Source of the DNA: Sulfurimonas sp.
GTDB lineage: Bacteria; Campylobacterota; Campylobacteria; Campylobacterales; Sulfurimonadaceae
DNA length: 27,753 nt
NCBI RefSeq assembly: GCF_023228785.1
Contig: NZ_JALOAN010000031.1
Span: forward strand, 1-27,753
Reading direction: 5' to 3'
Within the stretch, counting starts at the first letter, position 1, and each line of letters begins with the position of its first letter. Both the position numbers and the translations under genes were made by a program. The notes under the pieces were generated by a model. It searched no databases, was not told the DNA's origin, and was given only the letters and a program-made list of their open reading frames with translations. Of this stretch, positions 8,222-16,009 are shown one piece after another.

Positions 8222-8973
8222 TTTTTTGTTTTTTCTATTGTAAGTGGAGCTAAATATTCGCCACTAACATCTACTACAATAACATCTTGAAGAGCATTTC
8301 GACCAATCAACATTGGAAACTGCATATGCTCTCTATCTGTCAGAGTAAATTCACTTAACTCTTTTTTATCGCCAATAGTTATTTTAAGAACAACTACCAC
8401 TCTTTTTTCATACTCTTTTTCAAGAGAAGATTGTGATATTCTTACAACTCTAATTACTTTACGTTCCATTACATAAGGTATATTTGTTTTTCTATCGACT
8501 AAGGTAAATCGCACCCACTTTTTGCCATCTCTCTCAAACCTTGTTATCTCCCTTGCATCTATAGAAGAAGTCTCAGCGCCTGTGTCAATTCTAGCATCCA
8601 TTATGATATTAGATGGATAAATATGAACCTTTTCAACGCTTCCAACTATTAGTTTTTCTTTAAGGCTTGTTGTTGTTTTTTTTTGAATTATTATAGGTTG
8701 TTGCTTTACTTTGGCAGGTTTTTTAGATTTAACTAAAGTAGTTAGTTCATTTATTGAAGACGCATAGTTTTCACTTTGTTGTATTAGAGATGATTCTATT
8801 AATCGTTTATAATCCTCATCGTTTTTTTCAAGCTTTTGACTTATGTTTTGTTCTAGAAGAGTTATTCGCTTATCTAGTGCATCGAAGTGTTCACTACTTG
8901 TTGTATTATATGCTTGAGTGCATCCACTTAAGAAAATAACCAAGAGAAAATATAAAAGATTTTTAAGTGTCAT
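8218..8973 (-). CDS. lipoprotein retropepsin-like aspartic protease (RimB/'ATP-dependent zinc protease' family)
   Basis: A 251-residue predicted lipoprotein. A short signal peptide ends in the lipobox LSGC with Cys18 as the lipidation site, then comes a probable coiled coil (about 28-85), a Lys-rich linker (83-105), and a C-terminal retropepsin-like domain with the catalytic motif DARIDTGAETSSID (Asp130-Thr-Gly) and a later hydrophobic FPMLIGRNALQD turn typical of the fold. The family is often labelled as an ATP-dependent zinc protease, but the DTGA motif points to single-domain aspartic proteases that act as dimers. It is first in the module and 53 bases downstream of glyS, with only a weak candidate promoter between, so read-through from glyS is possible. 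Substrate unknown; the anchored coiled coil places the catalytic domain in the periplasm. Confidence 0.87.
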   Translation of the reverse strand: MTLKNLLYFLLVIFLSGCTQAYNTTSSEHFDALDKRITLLEQNISQKLEKNDEDYKRLIESSLIQQSENYASSINELTTLVKSKKPAKVKQQPIIIQKKTTTSLKEKLIVGSVEKVHIYPSNIIMDARIDTGAETSSIDAREITRFERDGKKWVRFTLVDRKTNIPYVMERKVIRVVRISQSSLEKEYEKRVVVVLKITIGDKKELSEFTLTDREHMQFPMLIGRNALQDVIVVDVSGEYLAPLTIEKTKK

Positions 8974-9026
8974 TTTTCACCATTTTTAAAATAAAATTGT
9001 CTAACTTAAGCTTTAATCTCACAGAT

Positions 9027-11048
9027 CTAAAGACTAACTTCTTTTATATCTGCTATCTTTAGGATGCTCTTGTATATGGATGCTACTAAAGATTTTCTGT
9101 TGTTTTTTATAGCTTCATCTTCAGCATTTACCATCACATCTTCAAAAAACTTATCAAGTTCAGGTTTTAGTCCTAAAAGTGCATCCAACTCCTCTTCGTA
9201 AGAGCCGTATGCACAAGCAGTGACTTTTTTATAAGAATCATGAAGCTTACTCTCTGCATCTTCTTCAAAAAGCTTCAAATCTACATTCATCTCTTGTGTG
9301 AGATCTATATCTTTAGTGATATTTGCAACTCTTTTAAACGTAGAAAAGGACTCACTAAATCCTTCTGAAGAGGCGATATTTGAGAGCGCTTCTATCTTTT
9401 TACCCATAGCAACAATCTCTCTCTCACCAGATCCAATAACTGCTTCAACTATAGAAGGATTTACCTTGTAGTACTGTTTTATACGTTCTAAAAAGAAACT
9501 CTCTAGCTTTTGCATATCTATCGGTGCATAAATAGAAGCTAACTCTTTAACACTCTTTAGTATGTCAAACTCAAAATTATACTCTTTTGTTATTCTTATG
9601 ATGCCATTTACTGCACGACGAAGAGCAAAAGGATCTCTAGAACCTGTTGGTATCTCATTTATACTAAAGAGTGCCAAAAGAGTATCTAGTTTGATGCTCA
9701 TCGCGACAACTGCACTCATAGGAGTTGATGGCAGGTCGCTATCTTCACCATCTGGTAAGTACTGCTCTTTTATAGCAGTTGCAACTTCCTTGCTTTCACC
9801 TTGTTTTAGTGCATAATAATGTCCCATAAGCCCCTGAAGCTCTGTAAATTCATAAACCATTTCACTAGTTAGATCTGCCTTAGCTAGAGAGATAGCTCGA
9901 ACTAGATCTTCTTTTTTAGCATCTACCTGATAGTTATCAAAGAGTGAAGTCGCAATATTTGTCTCCCTCTCTACCTTGTCTTTTACACTTCCAAGACCTT
10001 TAAAAAAGGCGACTCTCTCAAGTCCATCTGTGCTTAAACCTTCTCTTATATCATTGTCATAAAAGAAGAGTCCATCAGCTAAACGCGGACGAAGAACTCT
10101 CTCATTGCCTTCAACTACTTTTCTATAATCATCTGTAAAAGCGTTTGAGACAACTACAAACTTATTTAAAAGTTTGCCATCTTTAAAGACTGCAAAATAT
10201 CTCTGATGCTCTTTCATAGAAGTGATTATAACCTCAGGAGGAAGTCTTAAAAAATCCTCATCAAATGTTCCCAAAAGTGCTTTTGGATGCTCAGTTATAG
10301 CTACGATCTCATCTAGTAGATCTTTATCAGCATCTATGTTTATGCCATATTTTGCTTCTAACGCTAAGAAATCACTTAAGATATTTTGTTTTCTTTGTTC
10401 TTGAAATAGTGTAACACCACCAGCCTTTAAAGCATCGAAATACTCTTTTGCACCAGAGATCTCTAAAGATCCAAATCTTGAAATGCGATGAAGATATGTC
10501 TCTTTTTTAGATCTAACACCAAAAAGTTCAACATCTACAAGCTCATCGCCTAAGAGTACATTCACCCAACGGATAGGTCTTATAAAGCTCTCATCTAAAC
10601 TTCCCCATCTCATTGACTTGCCAAAGTCAAGCGATGTTATCCACTCTTTAATGATGCCTTCTATTAGTTCGACAGAAGCCTTCCCTTTTACATCTTTTTT
10701 ATAGTAAAGAACTTCTTTATTGTTTTTTGTACACGTGCCAATCTCACTAAGAGAAACTCCACATTTTTTAGCAAAACCCTCAGCCGCTGGTGTAGCTTTG
10801 CCATCTTTATATGCAACACTAAGAGGTGCACCAAAAAATTCTTCTACACTATCTCTTTGATGAGTGTTAAACTCTCTATGCCATATAACCAATCGTCTAG
10901 GAGTGTAGTAAAATTCAAAGTCGCCTAAAAGAGAGTTTTTCTCTAAAATGTCTACATATTTTTTTTCAATATTTTTCAACTCTTTTAAAAGTGGAGCAGC
11001 TGGCAACTCTTCAACACCTATCTCTATAAGTAGTGGTTTTAACATCAT
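9027..11048 (-). CDS. glyS: glycine-tRNA ligase beta subunit
   Basis: The beta subunit of the bacterial alpha2-beta2 glycyl-tRNA synthetase, which charges tRNA-Gly; this subunit binds the tRNA. The 673 residues begin LKPLLIEIGVEELPA, the hallmark start, followed by FYYTPRRLVIW, the FGKSMRWGSLDESFIRPIRW region (about 157-176), LRLPPEVIITSMKEHQRYF (about 267-285) and the SRDPFALRRAVNGIIRI segment, with a C-terminal anticodon-binding-like domain. Length is close to the E. coli protein. Two adjacent ATGs (11046-11048 and 11043-11045) are possible starts; an AAGAGA ribosome site is better spaced for the second, so the protein may be one residue shorter. The alpha subunit gene glyQ is not in the window. 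Confidence 0.96.
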   Translation of the reverse strand: MMLKPLLIEIGVEELPAAPLLKELKNIEKKYVDILEKNSLLGDFEFYYTPRRLVIWHREFNTHQRDSVEEFFGAPLSVAYKDGKATPAAEGFAKKCGVSLSEIGTCTKNNKEVLYYKKDVKGKASVELIEGIIKEWITSLDFGKSMRWGSLDESFIRPIRWVNVLLGDELVDVELFGVRSKKETYLHRISRFGSLEISGAKEYFDALKAGGVTLFQEQRKQNILSDFLALEAKYGINIDADKDLLDEIVAITEHPKALLGTFDEDFLRLPPEVIITSMKEHQRYFAVFKDGKLLNKFVVVSNAFTDDYRKVVEGNERVLRPRLADGLFFYDNDIREGLSTDGLERVAFFKGLGSVKDKVERETNIATSLFDNYQVDAKKEDLVRAISLAKADLTSEMVYEFTELQGLMGHYYALKQGESKEVATAIKEQYLPDGEDSDLPSTPMSAVVAMSIKLDTLLALFSINEIPTGSRDPFALRRAVNGIIRITKEYNFEFDILKSVKELASIYAPIDMQKLESFFLERIKQYYKVNPSIVEAVIGSGEREIVAMGKKIEALSNIASSEGFSESFSTFKRVANITKDIDLTQEMNVDLKLFEEDAESKLHDSYKKVTACAYGSYEEELDALLGLKPELDKFFEDVMVNAEDEAIKNNRKSLVASIYKSILKIADIKEVSL

Positions 11049-11073
11049 TATTCTCTTGTATTAAATTGAGTGG

Positions 11074-11079
11074 ATTTTA
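11074..11079 (-). promoter_or_regulatory. possible -10 box for glyS
   Basis: TAAAAT on the reverse strand, 25 bases before the glyS start. It lies in the 163-base divergent gap shared with the superoxide reductase gene. Confidence 0.35.
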
Positions 11080-11169
11080 TCTACTTTTTGGTTAAAAAGT
11101 TCTTTTATAAAACATTTCTTAAACAAGATTGATAAACTCTTCTTTATATCTAGGTAAATGATTTTAAGT

Positions 11170-11175
11170 TACAAT
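11170..11175 (+). promoter_or_regulatory. -10 box of the superoxide reductase gene
   Basis: TACAAT, with a transcript start expected near 11182 and an AAAGGAA ribosome site just before the ATG at 11212. No obvious operator palindrome is seen next to it. Confidence 0.5.
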
Positions 11176-11211
11176 TGCAACATAAATTAAAACAAAACAA
11201 AGGAATTAAAA

Positions 11212-11598
11212 ATGCCAAAGATTAACAAATATGTTGATATAGATACAGTTGAGAGAGAAGCTAAAAAAGACCTTATAGACCGTCACTCTCCATTTATCCA
11301 CTGTGCAGATACTGCAAAAGTTGGTGAGCCATTTGCTGTAACTGTAAAAATGGGTAATGAGTACTCTCATCCAGATGATTTTGATCACTATATAGAGAGT
11401 GTTTCACTTTTTAATGGTGAGACAAAACTTGCAACTGCTTCTTATGTTCCAGGAACTCTAGGAAATGTAAAAGCTCACAACACTACAACTTTTACTATCA
11501 TCCCAACTAGTAAAAAACTAAACCTTGTAGCTCACGGTTACTGTACAAAACACGGTATCTGGGAATCAACTCCTGTTATTGTAGAAGTAACAGCGTAA
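11212..11598 (+). CDS. superoxide reductase, neelaredoxin type (desulfoferrodoxin family)
   Basis: Reduces superoxide to hydrogen peroxide at a non-haem iron site in the cytosol; an oxygen-defence enzyme of anaerobes and microaerophiles. In 128 residues the complete ligand set of a one-iron superoxide reductase is visible: His25 (RHSP), His53 and His59 (six apart, SHPDDFDHY), Cys111 and His114 (CTKHGIWES). There is no N-terminal desulforedoxin-like cysteine centre, so it is the neelaredoxin class. The residues just before His25 are Asp-Arg where the well-studied enzymes have Glu-Lys. SoxZ, a sulfur-carrier protein of similar size in these organisms, was considered and does not fit the ligand pattern. 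Stand-alone gene with its own promoter and a hairpin downstream. Confidence 0.9.
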   Translation: MPKINKYVDIDTVEREAKKDLIDRHSPFIHCADTAKVGEPFAVTVKMGNEYSHPDDFDHYIESVSLFNGETKLATASYVPGTLGNVKAHNTTTFTIIPTSKKLNLVAHGYCTKHGIWESTPVIVEVTA

Positions 11599-11609
11599 TT
11601 TTAACTTTT

Positions 11610-11637
11610 TTACTAAGAGTTTTTTAGCTCTTAGTAA
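11610..11637 (+). terminator. terminator hairpin after superoxide reductase
   Basis: Perfect 10-base-pair inverted repeat, TTACTAAGAG / CTCTTAGTAA with an eight-base loop, starting 11 bases after the stop. The tail on the + strand is T-rich but broken (CTATTTTAT), so termination may be modest. It could also serve the convergent gene at 11715. Confidence 0.65.
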
Positions 11638-11714
11638 CTATTTTATCTACAACTCATTATAATTTAGAATCAAATCTAAACTACATTTTTTCTAAAGCTT
11701 TTATATAAAGTAAT

Positions 11715-13571
11715 TTATTTTTTTATAGCCATAATTATACGTTCTTCTTTTATAAGAACATCTCTAAATAATTTAAATGGAAATATTTGTAACTTGGATG
11801 CTTCAAATGCTTCGAGTATATTTTTTAACGTTTCTGCTTGTATTAATGACAAATTTAAGTCAAAATCTAATTCACATTCATTTATAAAATCATTTGTAAA
11901 TTCTGGTGATATTAGTAAAGATTTCACAACACTATATCCTTTCTTTTGTGCAACACTAACATAAGACTTTATTTGTCTAGATACTGAACTAAATTTATTA
12001 TATCCTGACTCTTTTATTGATTTACATTCAACAATAATGATTTCATTATCTCCTATTCTTAAAACAATATCTATTTTATCTTTATTTGTGCTTATTTCTT
12101 TTCTGAGCTTTTCATCTACATTTAAACCTAGTTTGATAAAAATATTTTTTGTAATATCTTCAAACTTCACACCAAGTTCTGCTTCTTTTATTATCAAACC
12201 ATTTGATTTTAGTGTATTTAAGTCTCTCAAACCAATACTTGCATAATTCTCTATTTCTAAATAATCATTATTTTTATATGCTTCAAGAATATTTAGTACA
12301 ATATTTCCTCTACTTTTTATACTTTTTTCAACACAAAACTTTTTTAAATCACCTGTGTCTAATATTTCTAGCAGATCTCTTGGTTTGATATTATAATTCA
12401 ACAACATATTTGCATTTAATATATTTTCCTCTTGTAATTCAAAAGCTTTTTTAAATATGATAGATATTTCTTTACTGAAAACATCTTCTAAATCAACAAG
12501 TAAATGCTCATATCCTCCTATTGAAATTCCTATAGAATCATTAAGATCTATATCATTAAAATACTCTATTAGTGAATCTATCTTTTCATCTACAGTAGAA
12601 CCTTTTAAAGGTTTTGCAAAGTTCAATCCATTTTCGGCAATATCATTAAGAAGATTTTTTCGCTCTGTTAAGCTAATATCTGTTTTAAAAATATCTTCTG
12701 ATAAAAGTTTACGAAAAGAAATTCCGCTATTTACTAAAGTTTTGATTTTTTCTTCAGTCTGTACATTTTTAAAGGCAATGTTATGTTTTCTACAAACCAT
12801 ATTAAGCTGCGGATCCGTTAAAAGTTTTAATATACGTCTAACATGCTTATCTGCTACTTCTCTCCCTTTGATTTTTCTAAGCAATGATACAATTTCATTT
12901 GAGATGTAAATAATATTTGTTTTCTTTGAAAAGAAAATAATCCCTGCATTTTTTAAATCATTGATAATTTCATCAATAGAGTGTTTTTTTAAGGGTAAAA
13001 TCATATATTTAATTAACTGTAGTTCATTTTGCGAAAGGGAGAGCTCATTTGCAAGTGTTGTAAGAATTGATTGTTCATCTGATGTAATTTTAGACTCTTG
13101 ATTATTCAATTCATCATTATGATAGGCAGTTTGCAAACAAGCTTTATAGATCTTATAATCTTTTATACGTTCTTCACTTAGCTCTGATAAATTATTTGAC
13201 AATTCATTTTCTAAGGACTTTACACTGTCTTTGTGTTGTTTAATTTCTTTTTCATAAAGCTTAGAAAACCAATCATATTTCATAATTGAATTACCATCAC
13301 GAATTAAAATATTAGAAATAAAATCAATTTGTGATTCTATTTTAGTTAACTCATTAACTATATTCTCTGAATATTGTTTTTCTAATAAATCAAAAACTTT
13401 TACTATGTTTTTAAAATCAGCATTTTTCAAACCACCATCTGCTGAAGATAAAATAGCTTCAACTTCTTTTTGCTCATGCAAACTATTTCCAACAATTATG
13501 TTGTCAAGAATTTTAAGAAAAGAATTTTTTTCAAACGAATTCATTTCGTTTAATATATCAATGAGTTTCAT
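11715..13571 (-). CDS. uncharacterised protein with C-terminal PD-(D/E)XK nuclease domain
   Basis: A 618-residue protein that I do not recognise as a named family. Residues 1-250 are helical and charged, with a probable coiled coil at about 105-135. Two short segments, about 255-281 (QLNMVCRKHNIAF..EEKIKTLV) and 406-432 (GDLKKFCVEKSIKSRGN..ILEAY), resemble SAP-type helix-turn-helix nucleic-acid-binding motifs. The C-terminal domain (about 465-560) has the restriction-endonuclease-like signature: Glu471 (KFED), Asp501 (KIDIVL), Glu515-Cys-Lys517 (VECKS) and Gln533...Tyr537 (RQIKSY). All catalytic positions are present, so it may cut DNA or RNA. There is no methylase or helicase partner beside it. 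It stands alone, has its own promoter, and is poor in GATC compared with neighbours, suggesting transfer. A defence role is possible but is an inference. Confidence 0.78.
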   Translation of the reverse strand: MKLIDILNEMNSFEKNSFLKILDNIIVGNSLHEQKEVEAILSSADGGLKNADFKNIVKVFDLLEKQYSENIVNELTKIESQIDFISNILIRDGNSIMKYDWFSKLYEKEIKQHKDSVKSLENELSNNLSELSEERIKDYKIYKACLQTAYHNDELNNQESKITSDEQSILTTLANELSLSQNELQLIKYMILPLKKHSIDEIINDLKNAGIIFFSKKTNIIYISNEIVSLLRKIKGREVADKHVRRILKLLTDPQLNMVCRKHNIAFKNVQTEEKIKTLVNSGISFRKLLSEDIFKTDISLTERKNLLNDIAENGLNFAKPLKGSTVDEKIDSLIEYFNDIDLNDSIGISIGGYEHLLVDLEDVFSKEISIIFKKAFELQEENILNANMLLNYNIKPRDLLEILDTGDLKKFCVEKSIKSRGNIVLNILEAYKNNDYLEIENYASIGLRDLNTLKSNGLIIKEAELGVKFEDITKNIFIKLGLNVDEKLRKEISTNKDKIDIVLRIGDNEIIIVECKSIKESGYNKFSSVSRQIKSYVSVAQKKGYSVVKSLLISPEFTNDFINECELDFDLNLSLIQAETLKNILEAFEASKLQIFPFKLFRDVLIKEERIIMAIKK

Positions 13572-13602
13572 GAATTACCTTTATTAATGATTATTAGCAA
13601 TA

Positions 13603-13608
13603 ATTATA
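13603..13608 (-). promoter_or_regulatory. -10 box for the PD-(D/E)XK gene
   Basis: TATAAT on the reverse strand, with a predicted leader of about 25 bases and an AAAGGT ribosome site before the ATG at 13569-13571. The gene therefore has its own promoter. Confidence 0.5.
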
Positions 13609-13678
13609 GCTAAAAATATAATAAACACTTCATTATTTATTTTTGTTACTTATCTAAATCAATTTTATTAAACTCTAT

Positions 13679-15241
13679 TTAGATACTAATACACGGTTTA
13701 TCTATATGATAGCCCTGCGAAAAATCAATCCCTAGCTCTTTAACTTTGTTTAAAACTGTGCTTGAATGAACAAACTCTGCTATGGTTTTTATACCTAATT
13801 TGTTTGCGAAGCCAACTATAGTCTCAACAACTAAGTATGAGTTTTGATCTGTATCTATATCTTGTATAAGAGATCCATCTATCTTTATAAAATCAACACT
13901 CATTTTAGTGAGATACGCAAAGTTTGAGTAACCATCCCCAAAATCATCTATGGCTATTTTTGCTCCATATCTTTTTATCTCATGTATAAAACGAGAGATC
14001 TTGTTAAAGTCTTGTATAGCTTCTGATTCTACTATTTCAAATATAACTCTAGTTGACGCGTTACTATGTTTTAGTTTATTTAGAATAAAGTTAAACATCT
14101 CGCTATTGATAATATCTTCCATCGATAAGTTGATGCAAAACTCAAAGTCAGTATCTTCAAAAACTTCAAAAGATTTATCTATAATGATTTGAGTAACATA
14201 GTTATAAACTTTTATTCGTTTAGCTATAGGCAAAAAAAGTGCTGGGGAGATGATGTTTTTATCTTCATCTATAAGTCTCGCCAAACATTCATACTTTTTT
14301 ATTTCTTGTGTTTTGTTGTCAATGATGGGCTGAAAATATGGAACGATATTTTTTCTCTCAACCGCATATCTAACCATATTTGAAATGCTAAGATTTCTCG
14401 CATACTCATTCTCAAATCTCATTCTATCTTCATATATCCAAAAAGGAAGCCTATTATCTTTAGCATATTTTAGAGCCATTGAGATTTTTGAAAATAGGTT
14501 TTCTTGATTTGTATTTACACAAGAAGCAAGAGTCAAACTTACATTTATTTCATTTTCTTGATAAAAAACTACAATGTGCTTTATTTTCTTATAAAGCTCA
14601 CTAAGGTACTCTTTTAGATCATAAAAAGGTAGATTTTCATCTAAAAATATCGAAAATTCAGTTCCTGAGACTCTGTAGATCTTTTTATTTATATTTTCTG
14701 CAAGAAAGTTTCCAACCTGCTCTATTATGTAGTCGCCCACCATAAAACCATAAAAATTATTTATAGTTGCAAAGTCATCTATAGCTATAGTTATTAAGCC
14801 ATAACCATCATTATCATGTAGGTCTTTTCTAAGTTGATAAAGGTTTGGAAAATTTGTTAGGTGGTCTGTAAAGTATCTACTAAGTAACTGTTTTTTACAC
14901 TCTTTTAATGAGCTATTTGCACGAAAATCTTTTAACTGGATCTCTCTAAGTGCTTCATCACTAAAGCGTTGTGCTTCTAAGTTCTCATCAAGTTCATAAA
15001 CTACTACAGAAGTTGAAGTTTTATTTAAATGTTTAAACATAACAATCTTCACTTTAGGAAGTTTTTTTTCTAACTCAAGTTTGAGGTTTTGAACTAAAAC
15101 GGTATTGTGCATATATGAAGAGATATGTATAAGCAGGCTTTGACTGCCAATGTCTATGATTTGCCTAACAGTAGAAGCAACTTCTGTTGATGATGTCAAC
15201 TTAAAATTATATATACCTAAAATGTTTTTTTTATTATCCAT
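13679..15241 (-). CDS. cyclic-di-GMP phosphodiesterase: degenerate GGDEF plus EAL domain
   Basis: A 520-residue cytosolic signalling protein with no membrane segment. Residues 1-95 form a sensor-like alpha/beta domain (LLIHISSY.. resembles FIST-type sensors, uncertain). The GGDEF domain (about 120-270) is degenerate: the signature reads SGTEF (192-196), so cyclase activity is unlikely, although it may still bind GTP. The EAL domain (about 290-515) keeps the catalytic set: Glu318 (ECLAR), Asn371 (NLS), Glu402 (FEIVE), Asp432-Asp433 (DDFGDGYS), Lys453 (KIDG), Glu489 (AEFV) and Gln509 (QGYH). It should therefore hydrolyse cyclic-di-GMP. It is a monocistronic gene divergent from the glycosylase gene, and its start is the ATG at 15239-15241. 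Confidence 0.9.
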   Translation of the reverse strand: MDNKKNILGIYNFKLTSSTEVASTVRQIIDIGSQSLLIHISSYMHNTVLVQNLKLELEKKLPKVKIVMFKHLNKTSTSVVVYELDENLEAQRFSDEALREIQLKDFRANSSLKECKKQLLSRYFTDHLTNFPNLYQLRKDLHDNDGYGLITIAIDDFATINNFYGFMVGDYIIEQVGNFLAENINKKIYRVSGTEFSIFLDENLPFYDLKEYLSELYKKIKHIVVFYQENEINVSLTLASCVNTNQENLFSKISMALKYAKDNRLPFWIYEDRMRFENEYARNLSISNMVRYAVERKNIVPYFQPIIDNKTQEIKKYECLARLIDEDKNIISPALFLPIAKRIKVYNYVTQIIIDKSFEVFEDTDFEFCINLSMEDIINSEMFNFILNKLKHSNASTRVIFEIVESEAIQDFNKISRFIHEIKRYGAKIAIDDFGDGYSNFAYLTKMSVDFIKIDGSLIQDIDTDQNSYLVVETIVGFANKLGIKTIAEFVHSSTVLNKVKELGIDFSQGYHIDKPCISI

Positions 15242-15270
15242 GCTTATACTTCATCCTTTTAAAGTTCGTC

Positions 15271-15276
15271 ATTTTA
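15271..15276 (-). promoter_or_regulatory. possible -10 box for the EAL gene
   Basis: TAAAAT on the reverse strand, 30 bases before the start codon. It lies in the 111-base divergent gap with the promoter of the glycosylase gene. Confidence 0.35.
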
Positions 15277-15318
15277 TCATAAAAACTTCTTCAAAGTAGA
15301 TTTTAACTACACTTTAAC

Positions 15319-15324
15319 TATACT
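15319..15324 (+). promoter_or_regulatory. possible -10 box for the glycosylase gene
   Basis: TATACT, 29 bases before the GTG start. Just upstream, AAAGTAG and CTACACTTT form an imperfect inverted repeat near the -35 position that could be an operator. Confidence 0.4.
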
Positions 15325-15352
15325 GATAAAAATTTATTTAGTAGGCATTTGT

Positions 15353-16009
15353 GTGAAATCTTTTCAAAATTTAGTCCTCCTTCAAAATCTTTATCGCCTA
15401 AAAGCTCTTGGTTTTGACTACACCGATCCTTTTTTTATAAATGAAGCAAATACACATGAAAAACCAACAACACTAAAACAACTCTCTCAAAATATAACCT
15501 CATGTCATCTTTGTGATCTGAGTAAATCAAGAAAACAGAGTATGAGCGGATTTGGAAATGAAAATGCAACGCTCATGTTTATAGACTTTAGCGTCTCAAT
15601 GAGTGAAGATGCAAACAACGAATACTATAGCGGTAGAAGTGGTGATAGCTTGAGAAAAATGATAGAAAATGTCTTAGATCTAAGGACTCAAGATGTCTAT
15701 ATAACACACGCTATAAAGTGCAAACCACTAAATTCAAACCTTCCATCTGCCTCAGAATGGGACTCTTGCAAGTCATATCTTTTATCACAAATAGAGTTCA
15801 TAAAACCAAAAGTCATAGTAACTCTAGGTGAAGATGCTTACTACAAACTAACAAACGAACAAACAGATTTTCAAAATGTAAGAGGACATGTTATAGACTT
15901 CAAGCAGTACAAACTTATCCCAATCTACCACCCCATATACCTACAAAGAAATCCAGAGCTAAAGAAAGTCACTTTTAATGATCTAAAAACTATAAAGAGT
16001 TGTTTGTAA
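15353..16009 (+). CDS. uracil-DNA glycosylase family 4-like iron-sulfur protein, altered motif I
   Basis: A 218-residue protein of the family-4/5 uracil-DNA glycosylase group, which removes uracil from DNA. The four cysteines expected to hold a [4Fe-4S] cluster are present: C51 and C54 (CHLC), C123 (KCKP) and C139 (DSC). The GRSGDSL segment (94-100) and a C-terminal motif YHPIYLQRNPELKK correspond to the conserved GRAG and HPS/A motifs. The catalytic-site motif GE(A/G)PG is replaced by DFSVS (78-82) in an otherwise gap-free alignment, so activity or substrate may differ. The start is GTG at 15353 with a TAGG ribosome site seven bases before; no upstream ATG fits. Its 3' end overlaps the convergent toxin gene by 20 bases. 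Confidence 0.82.
   Translation: MKSFQNLVLLQNLYRLKALGFDYTDPFFINEANTHEKPTTLKQLSQNITSCHLCDLSKSRKQSMSGFGNENATLMFIDFSVSMSEDANNEYYSGRSGDSLRKMIENVLDLRTQDVYITHAIKCKPLNSNLPSASEWDSCKSYLLSQIEFIKPKVIVTLGEDAYYKLTNEQTDFQNVRGHVIDFKQYKLIPIYHPIYLQRNPELKKVTFNDLKTIKSCL

Noticed and set aside
11212..11598. SoxZ sulfur-carrier protein
   Set aside because: The five spaced His/Cys ligands are those of superoxide reductase, and the SoxZ pattern is absent.
12037..12909. Several open frames of 60-150 codons on the + strand under the PD-(D/E)XK gene
   Set aside because: They are Ser/Phe/Leu-rich mirror images of the real frame, without ribosome sites.
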